Positions 1 through 7,076 of a DNA stretch of 36,254 nt are shown piece after piece. Origin of the DNA: Thermoplasmatota archaeon (GTDB lineage: Archaea > Thermoplasmatota > Penumbrarchaeia > Penumbrarchaeales > Penumbrarchaeaceae); assembly GCA_029762535.1 (NCBI GenBank), contig JARVGK010000031.1:1-36254 (forward strand). The letters are read 5' to 3'. The first letter of the stretch is position 1; every line of letters begins with the position of its first letter. The notes below the pieces were generated by a model, which did no database searches, had not been told where the DNA came from, and saw only the letters and a list, made by a program, of their open reading frames with translations. A program made the position numbers and the translations under genes.

Positions 1-3000
1 AGGGATCCCTCCGGGGAGGGGGGCGGGCGATCTCCGGATTGTTCATAAACAGATCCCGTGATGAGAACATCGGGTTGTTCGGTTATTTGGACATTGGCAG
101 CTCTGTCATAGGCGTCCATCTCGTGGAAGTGAATATCACTGGCATGGAGAAAGTGGGAGGGATCTCCGGTTTTAATAGAGGGAGGCTGATCGACTGCTCG
201 ATATCCGGTGAGATCAGCGGATATTTGGATACGGGCGGGGTCGTGGGTAGGAATTGGTATGGATACGTTTCAGATTGCCGTGCCGATTTGGCCATTACCG
301 CGAACTATCAGATCGGCGGCATTGCCGGTTACAATGATTTCAATAGCATTCTTACGAACTGTTCGGCCAACGCAGAGATCTGGGGAAATTCCCGCATAGG
401 CGGGATCGTCGGTTACAACAAGAACACGGTATACAATTGCACATTCTCAGGATTCATCCAGGGGAATTCGAATATAGGCGGTATTACCGGATACAATCAC
501 CTCGACGGCAATGTCTCCAACGTATCTGCGAATGTGAAGATCATGGGCGGATCGGACATTGGAGGTATTGTCGGGGAAAATCTCGGATCGGTTGCGGATG
601 GGTTCGCTTCTGGCAATGCGACCGGTCAATATCGTTTGGGCGGCGCTGTCGGAATCAGTTACGGAACGGTTCGCGATTGCAGCACCGTCTTCGATTGCAA
701 TGGGTCCTTTTTTATCGGCGGTTTGATCGGATTTTCGACCGGACCTGTTTCACGCTGCCATGCCGCGGGAAATGTGATAGGAGAGAGGAATGTCGGGGGA
801 CTGGTCGGTGGAAATTCCGATTTGATCTCGGAATGCATGTCTGTAGGTAACGTGATCGGTCTCGTAGATGCCGGTGGATCAGTGGGACATAACACTGGTT
901 CGATGGTGAGTTGCCATTCGACCGGAAACGTCAATGGCCTTATAAATTTGGGTGGTCTTGTCGGATCCGGTTGGGGCGATATCGATAATTCCCATTACAA
1001 TATCGACACCGTAAAAATAAATGGCGCTCATCGTATAACGAGAGGTGGAATATTCGAGGATCAGTACCGTGATTGGTTCGAAAACGGCAAGGTACTGGAT
1101 ATAACGAATTACGATTCGACCCTTGTCCTCAATGATATTTATTATGAGATAAGCTCTATGGCCGGGATGAGGGATCTTCTGGGCTTTTGTGAGGTGGAGG
1201 AGTTCAGATTCGCCCTGATCTCCGATCTGGATATGTCCGATGAAGTGGGATTCCATATTCCTTACTTTGCTTGTTCGGAGTTCAACGGCAACGGTTTCTC
1301 GATCAGGAACTTCTCCTTGGATGATCTGAACGAAAACCTGGGTCTCTTCGATCAGGTCGATGCCAATGCCCGGATAAGCGATCTTAACATGATCGACTTC
1401 AGGATAAATGGGCCCTCTTTCGTAGGATCGATCGCGGGGACCAACAGAGGCATCATCAGTGATTGTTATGTGACAGGGAACGTATCTGGCGATCATTATA
1501 TTGGAGGCCTCGCTGGATTCAACGAGGGAGGGATCAAGAACTGCACGATAGGATCATATGTAAAGGGCGATAGAGGTCTTGGAGGGCTTGTGGGATACAA
1601 CATAGGGGAGATATTCAACTGTAAAGTGATAGGATATGTGAACGGCAATGACTTTATTGGAGGTCTATCCGGATCGAACTTCGGAAACGTTTCCAACTCG
1701 ACCGCAGAGGGGATCGTTCAGGGTAAGGACATGGTAGGCGGCCTCTTAGGTAGCAATCACATTGGTACGGTTACGGGATGCGGATCCGGTTCGAATGTGA
1801 GCGGTTCGAACTACTGCGGAGGGCTTGTTGGAGCGAATGTGGAAGGGACATTGGCCCACTCATATTCGAAAGGCAATGTCAACGGTATTTCTGGATCCGG
1901 CGGGCTGGTAGGTTGGAATACAGGCAACATATTCATCTGCCGCGCTACAGGTAAGGTCAACTGTGATGATCCGAGCGTAGGCGGACTCGTAGGGATCAAT
2001 GAAAGGGACGGGTCGGTAACGAACAGCTATGCGTGGGGGGACGTCATCGGCGGAAGGGGTGTCGGGGGGCTGATCGGGTCTAACTATGGGGAAGTATCGT
2101 TCTGTTATTCAGCCGGGCAGGTCTCAGGTGGGGAGGAAATAGGCGGACTAATCGGGTCCTATCATGGGACCGTATCCGATTCCTTCTACGACAACCATAC
2201 CTCCGGTATGAACGCCAGCTCCGGCGGGGTAGGTAAGAACACCTCGGACATGAAAAGAAGAGAGACTTTCGCCGATGCCGGTTGGGATCTCATCAACGTT
2301 TGGTCCATCATCGAACACGTCACCTACCCCTTTTTCAAAGAGGAAGTGGTTGAAAAGCCCGTTGCCGATGCCGGTCCGGACCTTGTTGTGGATCAGGGCA
2401 CATTGGTAACTTTCGATGGCAGCGATAGTTACGATCCGTTCGGGATCGTCAATTACACATGGACCTTTTTCGATGGATCGCCTGTTGTCCTATACGGGAT
2501 GCGATCTGCATACAGGTTCGACGATGCAGGTGTTTTTATTATCAATCTTTACGTTAAGAACGCCTACGGGATCCATGATGAGGATCAAATAACCGTGACA
2601 GTGAGGGACATCACCGCCCCTATCGCGTATGCAGGCCCCGATCAGATAGTCGATGAGGGATCGCTCGTGGCCTTTGACGGGAGCGAATCCCTTGATAACG
2701 TCGGTATGCTGAACTATTTCTGGACGTTTTATGACGGAGGAACGATCGAACTAAACGGAGTGGCACCCTCTTATCTTTTCGACAATCCAGGCATGTTCAT
2801 GGTGACGCTGAACGTCACCGATGGATCTGGGAACTGGGCAACGGACTCTATGACCGTGACGGTGAGAGATATCACCGCTCCCGTGGCAGTTGCAGGATCC
2901 AATCTCACCGTCGATGAAGGGACCGTTGTCTATTTCGACGGGAGCGGCAGTTACGACAACGTCGGGATCGCGAACTACACATGGACGTTCATCGACGGGG

Positions 3001-3779
3001 ATCCCATCGTTCTCTACGGGGTGGATCCCGGCTATCAGTTCGACAACTGGGGGATCTACGTAGTCACGTTGAAGGTGACAGATGCAGCGGGGAACTGGGC
3101 GTTCTCATCGATGACCGTTACCGTGAACGATATCACTCCTCCTATTGCAGTTGCGGGGCCCGATCAGAGGGTGGCGGTGGGGTCCACCGTTGTTCTCAAC
3201 GGATCGTTATCAACCGATAACGGAATAATATCGAGGTATATCTGGACCTTCACGGTGAACGGCGTGGGCGTCTTTCTTGAGGGCGTGGGATCCTCATTCA
3301 AGTTCGACGAGGGTGGAGTGTACGTCATCACCCTGAAAGTGATCGACGAGAGAGGGAATGTCGGAGAGGATCAGGTGACGATAACGGTCATCGACACCGG
3401 GATCGTCAAGGGAGCTGTGAGGGATGAGGAAGGGAACGAGGTCGAAGGCGCCCTGGTATCGATCACCGCCTCGAACGGTCGGGAGTTCACCTTCACTACC
3501 GGTGAGAACGGGTCCATCTTGTTATTGATCCCCCATGGTGAGTTCGAGTGGAGGATCTCCAAAACCGGTTATGTCCCGATCTCCGGGACATCGAGGGTGG
3601 ATCCAATGGGAGAAGTGGAACTGGATCTATCCGCTTCTCCGCTTGTAAAGGAAAAGGGATCCTCTCCGTCGATCGTTCCCTACCTGATCCTGGCTGCTAT
3701 CCTGATCGTCCTCATAGCCGGGATACTCTATGTGATCACAAGGGGGAGGTCCGTTCCGGGATCCTCAAATGAAGAATGA
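1..3779 (+). CDS. GLUG/PKD repeat surface protein, 5' truncated
   Basis: This is the C-terminal part of a very large cell-surface protein. The frame is open from base 3, and the first residues (GGGRAISGLF, then ENIGLF) match the pattern that opens the second repeat block (GNGFSIRNFS, then ENLGLF). The gene therefore begins left of the window, and the TTG at 39 is not a real start. There are about 21 GLUG-type repeats (IGGLVGxN...G.V..C...G.V.G) in two blocks, roughly bases 140-1000 and 1420-2230. Four PKD domains follow (about 2350-3400, each opening P[VI]A.AG.....G). Then comes a carboxypeptidase-regulatory-like beta domain (about 3400-3600), a hydrophobic helix (about 3670-3740) and a short charged tail. 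The likely topology is extracellular repeats held by a C-terminal membrane anchor. GLUG and PKD domains are common in archaeal surface and adhesion proteins; the binding partner is unknown. No enzyme domain is visible. Confidence 0.85.
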   Translation, partial: GSLRGGGRAISGLFINRSRDENIGLFGYLDIGSSVIGVHLVEVNITGMEKVGGISGFNRGRLIDCSISGEISGYLDTGGVVGRNWYGYVSDCRADLAITANYQIGGIAGYNDFNSILTNCSANAEIWGNSRIGGIVGYNKNTVYNCTFSGFIQGNSNIGGITGYNHLDGNVSNVSANVKIMGGSDIGGIVGENLGSVADGFASGNATGQYRLGGAVGISYGTVRDCSTVFDCNGSFFIGGLIGFSTGPVSRCHAAGNVIGERNVGGLVGGNSDLISECMSVGNVIGLVDAGGSVGHNTGSMVSCHSTGNVNGLINLGGLVGSGWGDIDNSHYNIDTVKINGAHRITRGGIFEDQYRDWFENGKVLDITNYDSTLVLNDIYYEISSMAGMRDLLGFCEVEEFRFALISDLDMSDEVGFHIPYFACSEFNGNGFSIRNFSLDDLNENLGLFDQVDANARISDLNMIDFRINGPSFVGSIAGTNRGIISDCYVTGNVSGDHYIGGLAGFNEGGIKNCTIGSYVKGDRGLGGLVGYNIGEIFNCKVIGYVNGNDFIGGLSGSNFGNVSNSTAEGIVQGKDMVGGLLGSNHIGTVTGCGSGSNVSGSNYCGGLVGANVEGTLAHSYSKGNVNGISGSGGLVGWNTGNIFICRATGKVNCDDPSVGGLVGINERDGSVTNSYAWGDVIGGRGVGGLIGSNYGEVSFCYSAGQVSGGEEIGGLIGSYHGTVSDSFYDNHTSGMNASSGGVGKNTSDMKRRETFADAGWDLINVWSIIEHVTYPFFKEEVVEKPVADAGPDLVVDQGTLVTFDGSDSYDPFGIVNYTWTFFDGSPVVLYGMRSAYRFDDAGVFIINLYVKNAYGIHDEDQITVTVRDITAPIAYAGPDQIVDEGSLVAFDGSESLDNVGMLNYFWTFYDGGTIELNGVAPSYLFDNPGMFMVTLNVTDGSGNWATDSMTVTVRDITAPVAVAGSNLTVDEGTVVYFDGSGSYDNVGIANYTWTFIDGDPIVLYGVDPGYQFDNWGIYVVTLKVTDAAGNWAFSSMTVTVNDITPPIAVAGPDQRVAVGSTVVLNGSLSTDNGIISRYIWTFTVNGVGVFLEGVGSSFKFDEGGVYVITLKVIDERGNVGEDQVTITVIDTGIVKGAVRDEEGNEVEGALVSITASNGREFTFTTGENGSILLLIPHGEFEWRISKTGYVPISGTSRVDPMGEVELDLSASPLVKEKGSSPSIVPYLILAAILIVLIAGILYVITRGRSVPGSSNEE

Positions 3780-3861
3780 AAAGAACGTACCCCTCATTGA
3801 AATGCGAAAGCCACGAGTATGGAGCAGAAAGAAAGTATATCCTATCCCGTCGGAACGATCC

Positions 3862-5181
3862 TCACGGTAATTTATACCGAGTTCCTCTTCCCCTTCCAAT
3901 TTTATTGATCTTCCCCTTTTCAAGCATTGTCTTTAGATTCCTGTTTACGGTATCCCTCCCCACTCCGAGATAACCGGCCATTTCTCCTGATGAAGCAGAA
4001 CCATTTTTCTGGATAAGGGCCATTATCCTTCCTTCATGGTTCTTGTTCTCACCGAGGGAGAATATGACCTTGGTCTCGAACTCTCTTATATGGAACCGAG
4101 GTGGCGATATCCCAAGGTCCAGACAGGATGTGATCATTCTCCTGATCCCGGACCCGTACCGTTCAACATATCCCAGGTCATAGAAGTACTGCGATAGTAT
4201 CGGGTTCCTTGGTTTATGGATCGGGTTTTCCGGATCGACTCCTGGAGGAAATCCCCCTGCATTGATGATCTCTATCCGGTCAGGAAAGATGAACACCCTT
4301 GTATCGGCCATATCCAGATAGTTACGGTGACTGATCGCGTTGATCAAAGCTTCCCTGATGGCTATCAAAGGGTAAGCCCTCTTTGTAGCCCTTGACATCG
4401 AACCGTTCTGCAACGTGCTTGTCAGAGGTATGTAGCGGTCGATGAAAGGCACGACATCCTCTATGATCATGTTAAGGGGACCTTTGAAGATCCTGGTATC
4501 CAGGGATTCCAACATATCATTGTCCCTGAACACGACGACCCGGACAGAACTTTGAACGAATATCCTTTGAGGGTCCTTGAAGAAGAACAGTATCCCGGCG
4601 TTTGTCGGACAGATGTGTGAATTGACCCTGTTCGCGGCCCCGATCATGAGCAATGTGTCATCGATGCTCGCATCAGGTATCGAAACGTTCCTGGACTCAT
4701 TCCTCTTGGAGAAGAACCTTTTTACGAGACCCGGATCGAAATCGTTCATGGAAGCGTATGGGTTGGTCATCTGATCGAACCTGAGGAGGAGGCTCTCCGA
4801 TGCTTTCTCGACCAGCTCCTCAATGGATAATGGCTTACACATCGTTCCTATTCGCATGTATGCAACATTCCTGTATGTATGAAGATGCGAACTCTTATCG
4901 ACATGCAGAAGGCCGATCCTCCTACCCTCAAATTGAAGATCCTCCCAGTGCAGTCGCTTGAATGGTGGAGGTTCTATGGATTGAGCTATCTTGTCGTATT
5001 CGGTAGCTCCTTCCATACCCACGATCGCTCCGTCGTTATCCAAGCCAAATATCATGATGCCTCCAACTGTATTCAGAAAGGCTACCACGTTTCTTGCGCA
5101 ATCCGGGGACAATCTCCTTTTGAACTCAACGGTATCGCTCTCGCCCTTCCTTATAAGATCAAGGACTTCGATCAATTTCAT
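3862..5181 (-). CDS. AlbA_2 / ATPase-like / winged-helix regulator (COG2865-type)
   Basis: This is a putative ATP-binding transcriptional regulator of the Schlafen AlbA_2 group. The N-terminus holds the AlbA_2 signature (ESDTVEFKRRLS, then AFLNTVGGIMIFGLDNDG). The middle has the HATPase_c_4 signature REALINAISHRNY followed by an RIEIINAGGFPPG-like element. The last about 55 residues form a winged helix with a recognition helix near GVGRDTVNRNLK. I chose ATG 5181 because a TATA-like TATATTTA (5206-5213) lies about 28 nt upstream, which fits a leaderless mRNA, and because the family usually starts just before this point. ATG 5190 and an upstream frame extension to 5247 are alternatives. The extension would run through the palindrome at 5233-5251, so it is unlikely. 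The gene looks more AT-rich than the metabolic genes nearby, and such genes are often mobile. Target genes are unknown, but autoregulation is plausible given the dyads directly upstream. Confidence 0.85.
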   Translation of the reverse strand: MKLIEVLDLIRKGESDTVEFKRRLSPDCARNVVAFLNTVGGIMIFGLDNDGAIVGMEGATEYDKIAQSIEPPPFKRLHWEDLQFEGRRIGLLHVDKSSHLHTYRNVAYMRIGTMCKPLSIEELVEKASESLLLRFDQMTNPYASMNDFDPGLVKRFFSKRNESRNVSIPDASIDDTLLMIGAANRVNSHICPTNAGILFFFKDPQRIFVQSSVRVVVFRDNDMLESLDTRIFKGPLNMIIEDVVPFIDRYIPLTSTLQNGSMSRATKRAYPLIAIREALINAISHRNYLDMADTRVFIFPDRIEIINAGGFPPGVDPENPIHKPRNPILSQYFYDLGYVERYGSGIRRMITSCLDLGISPPRFHIREFETKVIFSLGENKNHEGRIMALIQKNGSASSGEMAGYLGVGRDTVNRNLKTMLEKGKINKIGRGRGTRYKLP

Positions 5182-5205
5182 GTCAACCATAATGGGCCCA
5201 TTTAG

Positions 5206-5213
5206 TAAATATA
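5206..5213 (-). promoter_or_regulatory. TATA box for the AlbA_2 regulator
   Basis: TATATTTA read on the minus strand is centred about 28 nt before ATG 5181, the spacing expected for a leaderless archaeal transcript. No Shine-Dalgarno sequence is visible near either candidate ATG. Confidence 0.5.
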
Positions 5214-5225
5214 CCTGCCGATTGA

Positions 5226-5297
5226 TCAGACGTATTTTGCGTCGCAAAATAATCTATATCAGCAATATTATCAGACGTAAAATGCGACGCAAATATT
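5226..5297. repeat. two operator-like dyads in 45-bp direct repeat
   Basis: Two copies of a 20-25 bp element start at 5226 and 5271, exactly 45 bp apart. Both open with TCAGACGTA and contain a TGCGWCGCA dyad followed by an AT-rich tail. In the first copy the dyad is part of a perfect 19-bp palindrome (TATTTTGCGTCGCAAAATA, 5233-5251). In the second only the 9-bp core is symmetric (5283-5291). They lie between the AlbA_2/winged-helix gene and the divergent hydrolase gene, just upstream of the TATA box at 5206-5213. A dimeric regulator binding both sites is likely. Whether this is the adjacent AlbA_2 protein is inference. Confidence 0.6.
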
Positions 5298-5361
5298 ATT
5301 TCCATCAGGCGATTTGGCCCGGACCGAAAAAAGGAAATCCTCCGGGATCGGTCATCGTGGC

Positions 5362-5970
5362 ATGGCAGTGGATCAGCTCAGGACAGGATCCGACAACTTC
5401 GCTTACATTATACACGACGAGGCGGCCAGAAAGGCCGCCGTCGTGGATCCCGGATCCGGCATCCGGGACATCGCCGGATCGATCCGATCCCTGAGGCTCG
5501 ATCTTGAGCTCATCATCTGCACCCATCATCACGGCGATCACACTGCAGGGGCGGTCGAATTCAAGAGGATGCTCGGGGGAAGGATCGCCGCCCATGCCCT
5601 TGACGCCCCGTTGATCCCAGGAGTCGATCTCAAGCTCGAGGACGGGGACGTCCTCAAGGCGGGATCCATCGCGATCGAGGTGATACATACCCCCGGGCAC
5701 ACCCCCGGAGGGATCTGCCTCCTCGTGGAGAGCAGATTCCTTCTCACGGGAGACACCCTTTTCATCGGTGAGTGCGGAAGATGCGATCTCCCGGGGGGAA
5801 GCCTCGAGCAGATGTTCCATTCCCTGAAAAGGCTTGGATCCCTTCCTGACGATCTCATCGTCTATCCGGGGCATGACTACGGACCAAGACCTTCGGACAC
5901 GCTAATGAACCAGAAGAGGACCAATTACACCATGAGGGCGAGATCCATAGAAGAGTTCTCGGGGCTATGA
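5362..5970 (+). CDS. metallo-beta-lactamase fold hydrolase (glyoxalase II-like)
   Basis: This is a predicted soluble dinuclear-metal hydrolase of the hydroxyacylglutathione hydrolase-like group. The metal-binding motif is TH55HH57GD59H60. It is followed by HTPGHTPGG, LLTGDTLF and the late YPGHDYG, so all ligand positions of the fold are present and the length (about 202 residues) is normal for the short, stand-alone form. The substrate is probably a thioester, but archaeal members of this family have several functions, so glyoxalase II activity is not established. I chose ATG 5362 because the 16 codons from TTG 5314 look non-coding and the fold begins just after ATG 5362. GTG 5368 is also possible. 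A TATA-like AAATATTATT lies at 5291-5300. The gene converges on the MmcQ/YjbR gene and the two stop regions overlap by 6 nt. Confidence 0.85.
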   Translation: MAVDQLRTGSDNFAYIIHDEAARKAAVVDPGSGIRDIAGSIRSLRLDLELIICTHHHGDHTAGAVEFKRMLGGRIAAHALDAPLIPGVDLKLEDGDVLKAGSIAIEVIHTPGHTPGGICLLVESRFLLTGDTLFIGECGRCDLPGGSLEQMFHSLKRLGSLPDDLIVYPGHDYGPRPSDTLMNQKRTNYTMRARSIEEFSGL

Positions 5971-6327
5971 ACCCTCCCCTTCCAGCCCCTCCCTGATACT
6001 TCGAGGCAGACCTTTCACCACAAGGTCGTATGAATGATCTATGAGAAAGACTATCGTATCGCTTGAAAGGGTCCCGTCCAATATCACCGTGTTCCAGTGT
6101 ACCTTGTTCATGTGATAGCCGGGAACTATGCAGGTGTATTCCTTCCTCAGTTCCTCGGCGAGGGCGGGATCGCATTTCAGGTTGATCCTGGGCGGATCGG
6201 AGTTGATATCGGTCAGGAAGAACATCCTTCCTCCGACCTTCATAACGAGGGTCTCCAGGTCGAAGGGGAAATCCTTCTGCGCTCCCTTCTTGCTTTCGCA
6301 GTATGCCAGGATCTCTTCTAAGTCCGT
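5965..6327 (-). CDS. MmcQ/YjbR family protein, probable ACG start
   Basis: This is a small protein of the MmcQ/YjbR family, which has a CyaY-like fold and may bind DNA. Its biochemical role is not settled. Conserved points are EEILAYC near the N-terminus, DFPFDLETLVMKVGGRMF in the middle, the INLKCDP strand, and YHMNKVHWNTV towards the C-terminus. The first ATG (6243) would remove the first 28 residues of the domain. Upstream, the frame stays open to a TGA at 6349-6351 but contains no ATG, GTG or TTG. A strong ribosome binding site (AAGGAGG, 6336-6342) lies 8 nt before ACG 6325-6327, and the residues after that codon (DLEEILAYC) are where family members begin. I therefore place the start at ACG. 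The gene overlaps the stop of the CinA-like gene by 10 nt and is the last gene of that operon. Confidence 0.75.
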   Translation of the reverse strand, partial: TDLEEILAYCESKKGAQKDFPFDLETLVMKVGGRMFFLTDINSDPPRINLKCDPALAEELRKEYTCIVPGYHMNKVHWNTVILDGTLSSDTIVFLIDHSYDLVVKGLPRSIREGLEGEGS

Positions 6328-7076
6328 GGACCTACCCTCCTTCTGATCTCATCGGCCACTTCCAGGACCCTTGGCGGATCGCCAGTGACCCTGATTATGA
6401 CCTTCAGAGGGCCCTGGGGGTAGGATCCAATGTCCACATCGGGATCCCTTCCCTGCATCTCCTCGAGGAATGTGGCTATCTGGCTCTCCCTGCCGCTGTA
6501 GATGACCTCCTCGCTCACGACGTTCGTATGCCCGGGAAGCATCTGCAGGAACAGCGGGTGGTCCAGCAATGCCTTGTATTCTCTCGGGACCCCCGGGAAG
6601 ATGGCGACGAGAGTCCTCCCCACGAGGCCCATCTGCCCCTCCACCGCCCCGGCGGGGTTCTCGAGCGTCCTGAAGCCGTCGACGACCTGTGACATCTTTC
6701 TCAGTCCCTTCGCCGTCCCTTCGGGAATCTGCTCCCTGGGATTTCTGGTCATCCACTTCTCGAGGAGCCTCAATTGGGTGGCCTCGGAGATCTCCGCGCC
6801 CCTTCCCAGGGCGCGGGCGACGCTCTCAACGGTTATGTCATCGTGCGTCGGGCCCATTCCCCCACTGATCAGCACCAGGTCGTACTCCTTGTCGAGCAGG
6901 GTCCTCAGCCCTTCGGAGATAGCATCGGGATCGTCCGGGACGATGAACCACCTCTCCAGCCTTATCCCCCTTTCGAGAAGCCTCCGGATCAGGTGAAGGG
7001 TGTTGGTATCCTGGGTCCGACCGAGGAGGATCTCGGATCCCACCACAAGTACCGCTCCCGTATGGGGATGGATCAT
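6318..7076 (-). CDS. CinA N-terminal / MoaB-like molybdopterin-binding domain protein
   Basis: This is a stand-alone COG1058-type protein (252 residues). It has the early GSEILLGRTQDTN motif and the central LISGGMGPTHDD motif that line the nucleotide/molybdopterin pocket of MoaB, MogA and CinA-N domains. The C-terminal CinA amidase domain is absent, as is usual for archaeal forms. Bacterial CinA acts in NAD recycling as a nicotinamide-nucleotide deamidase and ADP-ribose pyrophosphatase. The archaeal single-domain proteins are mostly uncharacterised, so I do not assign a reaction. The start ATG at 7074-7076 overlaps the stop of the Rqc2-like gene (ATGA), so the two are translationally coupled. 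The 3' end carries the ribosome binding site and first codons of the MmcQ/YjbR gene. Confidence 0.85.
   Translation of the reverse strand: MIHPHTGAVLVVGSEILLGRTQDTNTLHLIRRLLERGIRLERWFIVPDDPDAISEGLRTLLDKEYDLVLISGGMGPTHDDITVESVARALGRGAEISEATQLRLLEKWMTRNPREQIPEGTAKGLRKMSQVVDGFRTLENPAGAVEGQMGLVGRTLVAIFPGVPREYKALLDHPLFLQMLPGHTNVVSEEVIYSGRESQIATFLEEMQGRDPDVDIGSYPQGPLKVIIRVTGDPPRVLEVADEIRRRVGPRT
6336..6342 (-). promoter_or_regulatory. Shine-Dalgarno site deciding an ACG start
   Basis: AAGGAGG on the minus strand, 8 nt before ACG 6325-6327. It lies inside the end of the CinA-like gene. No ATG, GTG or TTG in the MmcQ/YjbR frame lies within reach of it. Confidence 0.65.

Noticed and set aside
879..1496. 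205-codon minus-strand ORF inside the GLUG protein
   Set aside because: The plus-strand frame carries regular GLUG repeats throughout; the antisense frame is a by-product of the repeats.
140..2230. Regular repeats that might suggest a CRISPR array or tandem DNA repeat
   Set aside because: The repetition is at protein level (GLUG motifs of about 23-30 residues) with diverged DNA. There are no identical repeats or spacers.
3776..3973. 65-codon ORF between the surface protein and the AlbA_2 gene
   Set aside because: More than half of it is antisense to the AlbA_2 gene's winged-helix end, it lacks a promoter, and its start overlaps the preceding stop without a ribosome binding site.
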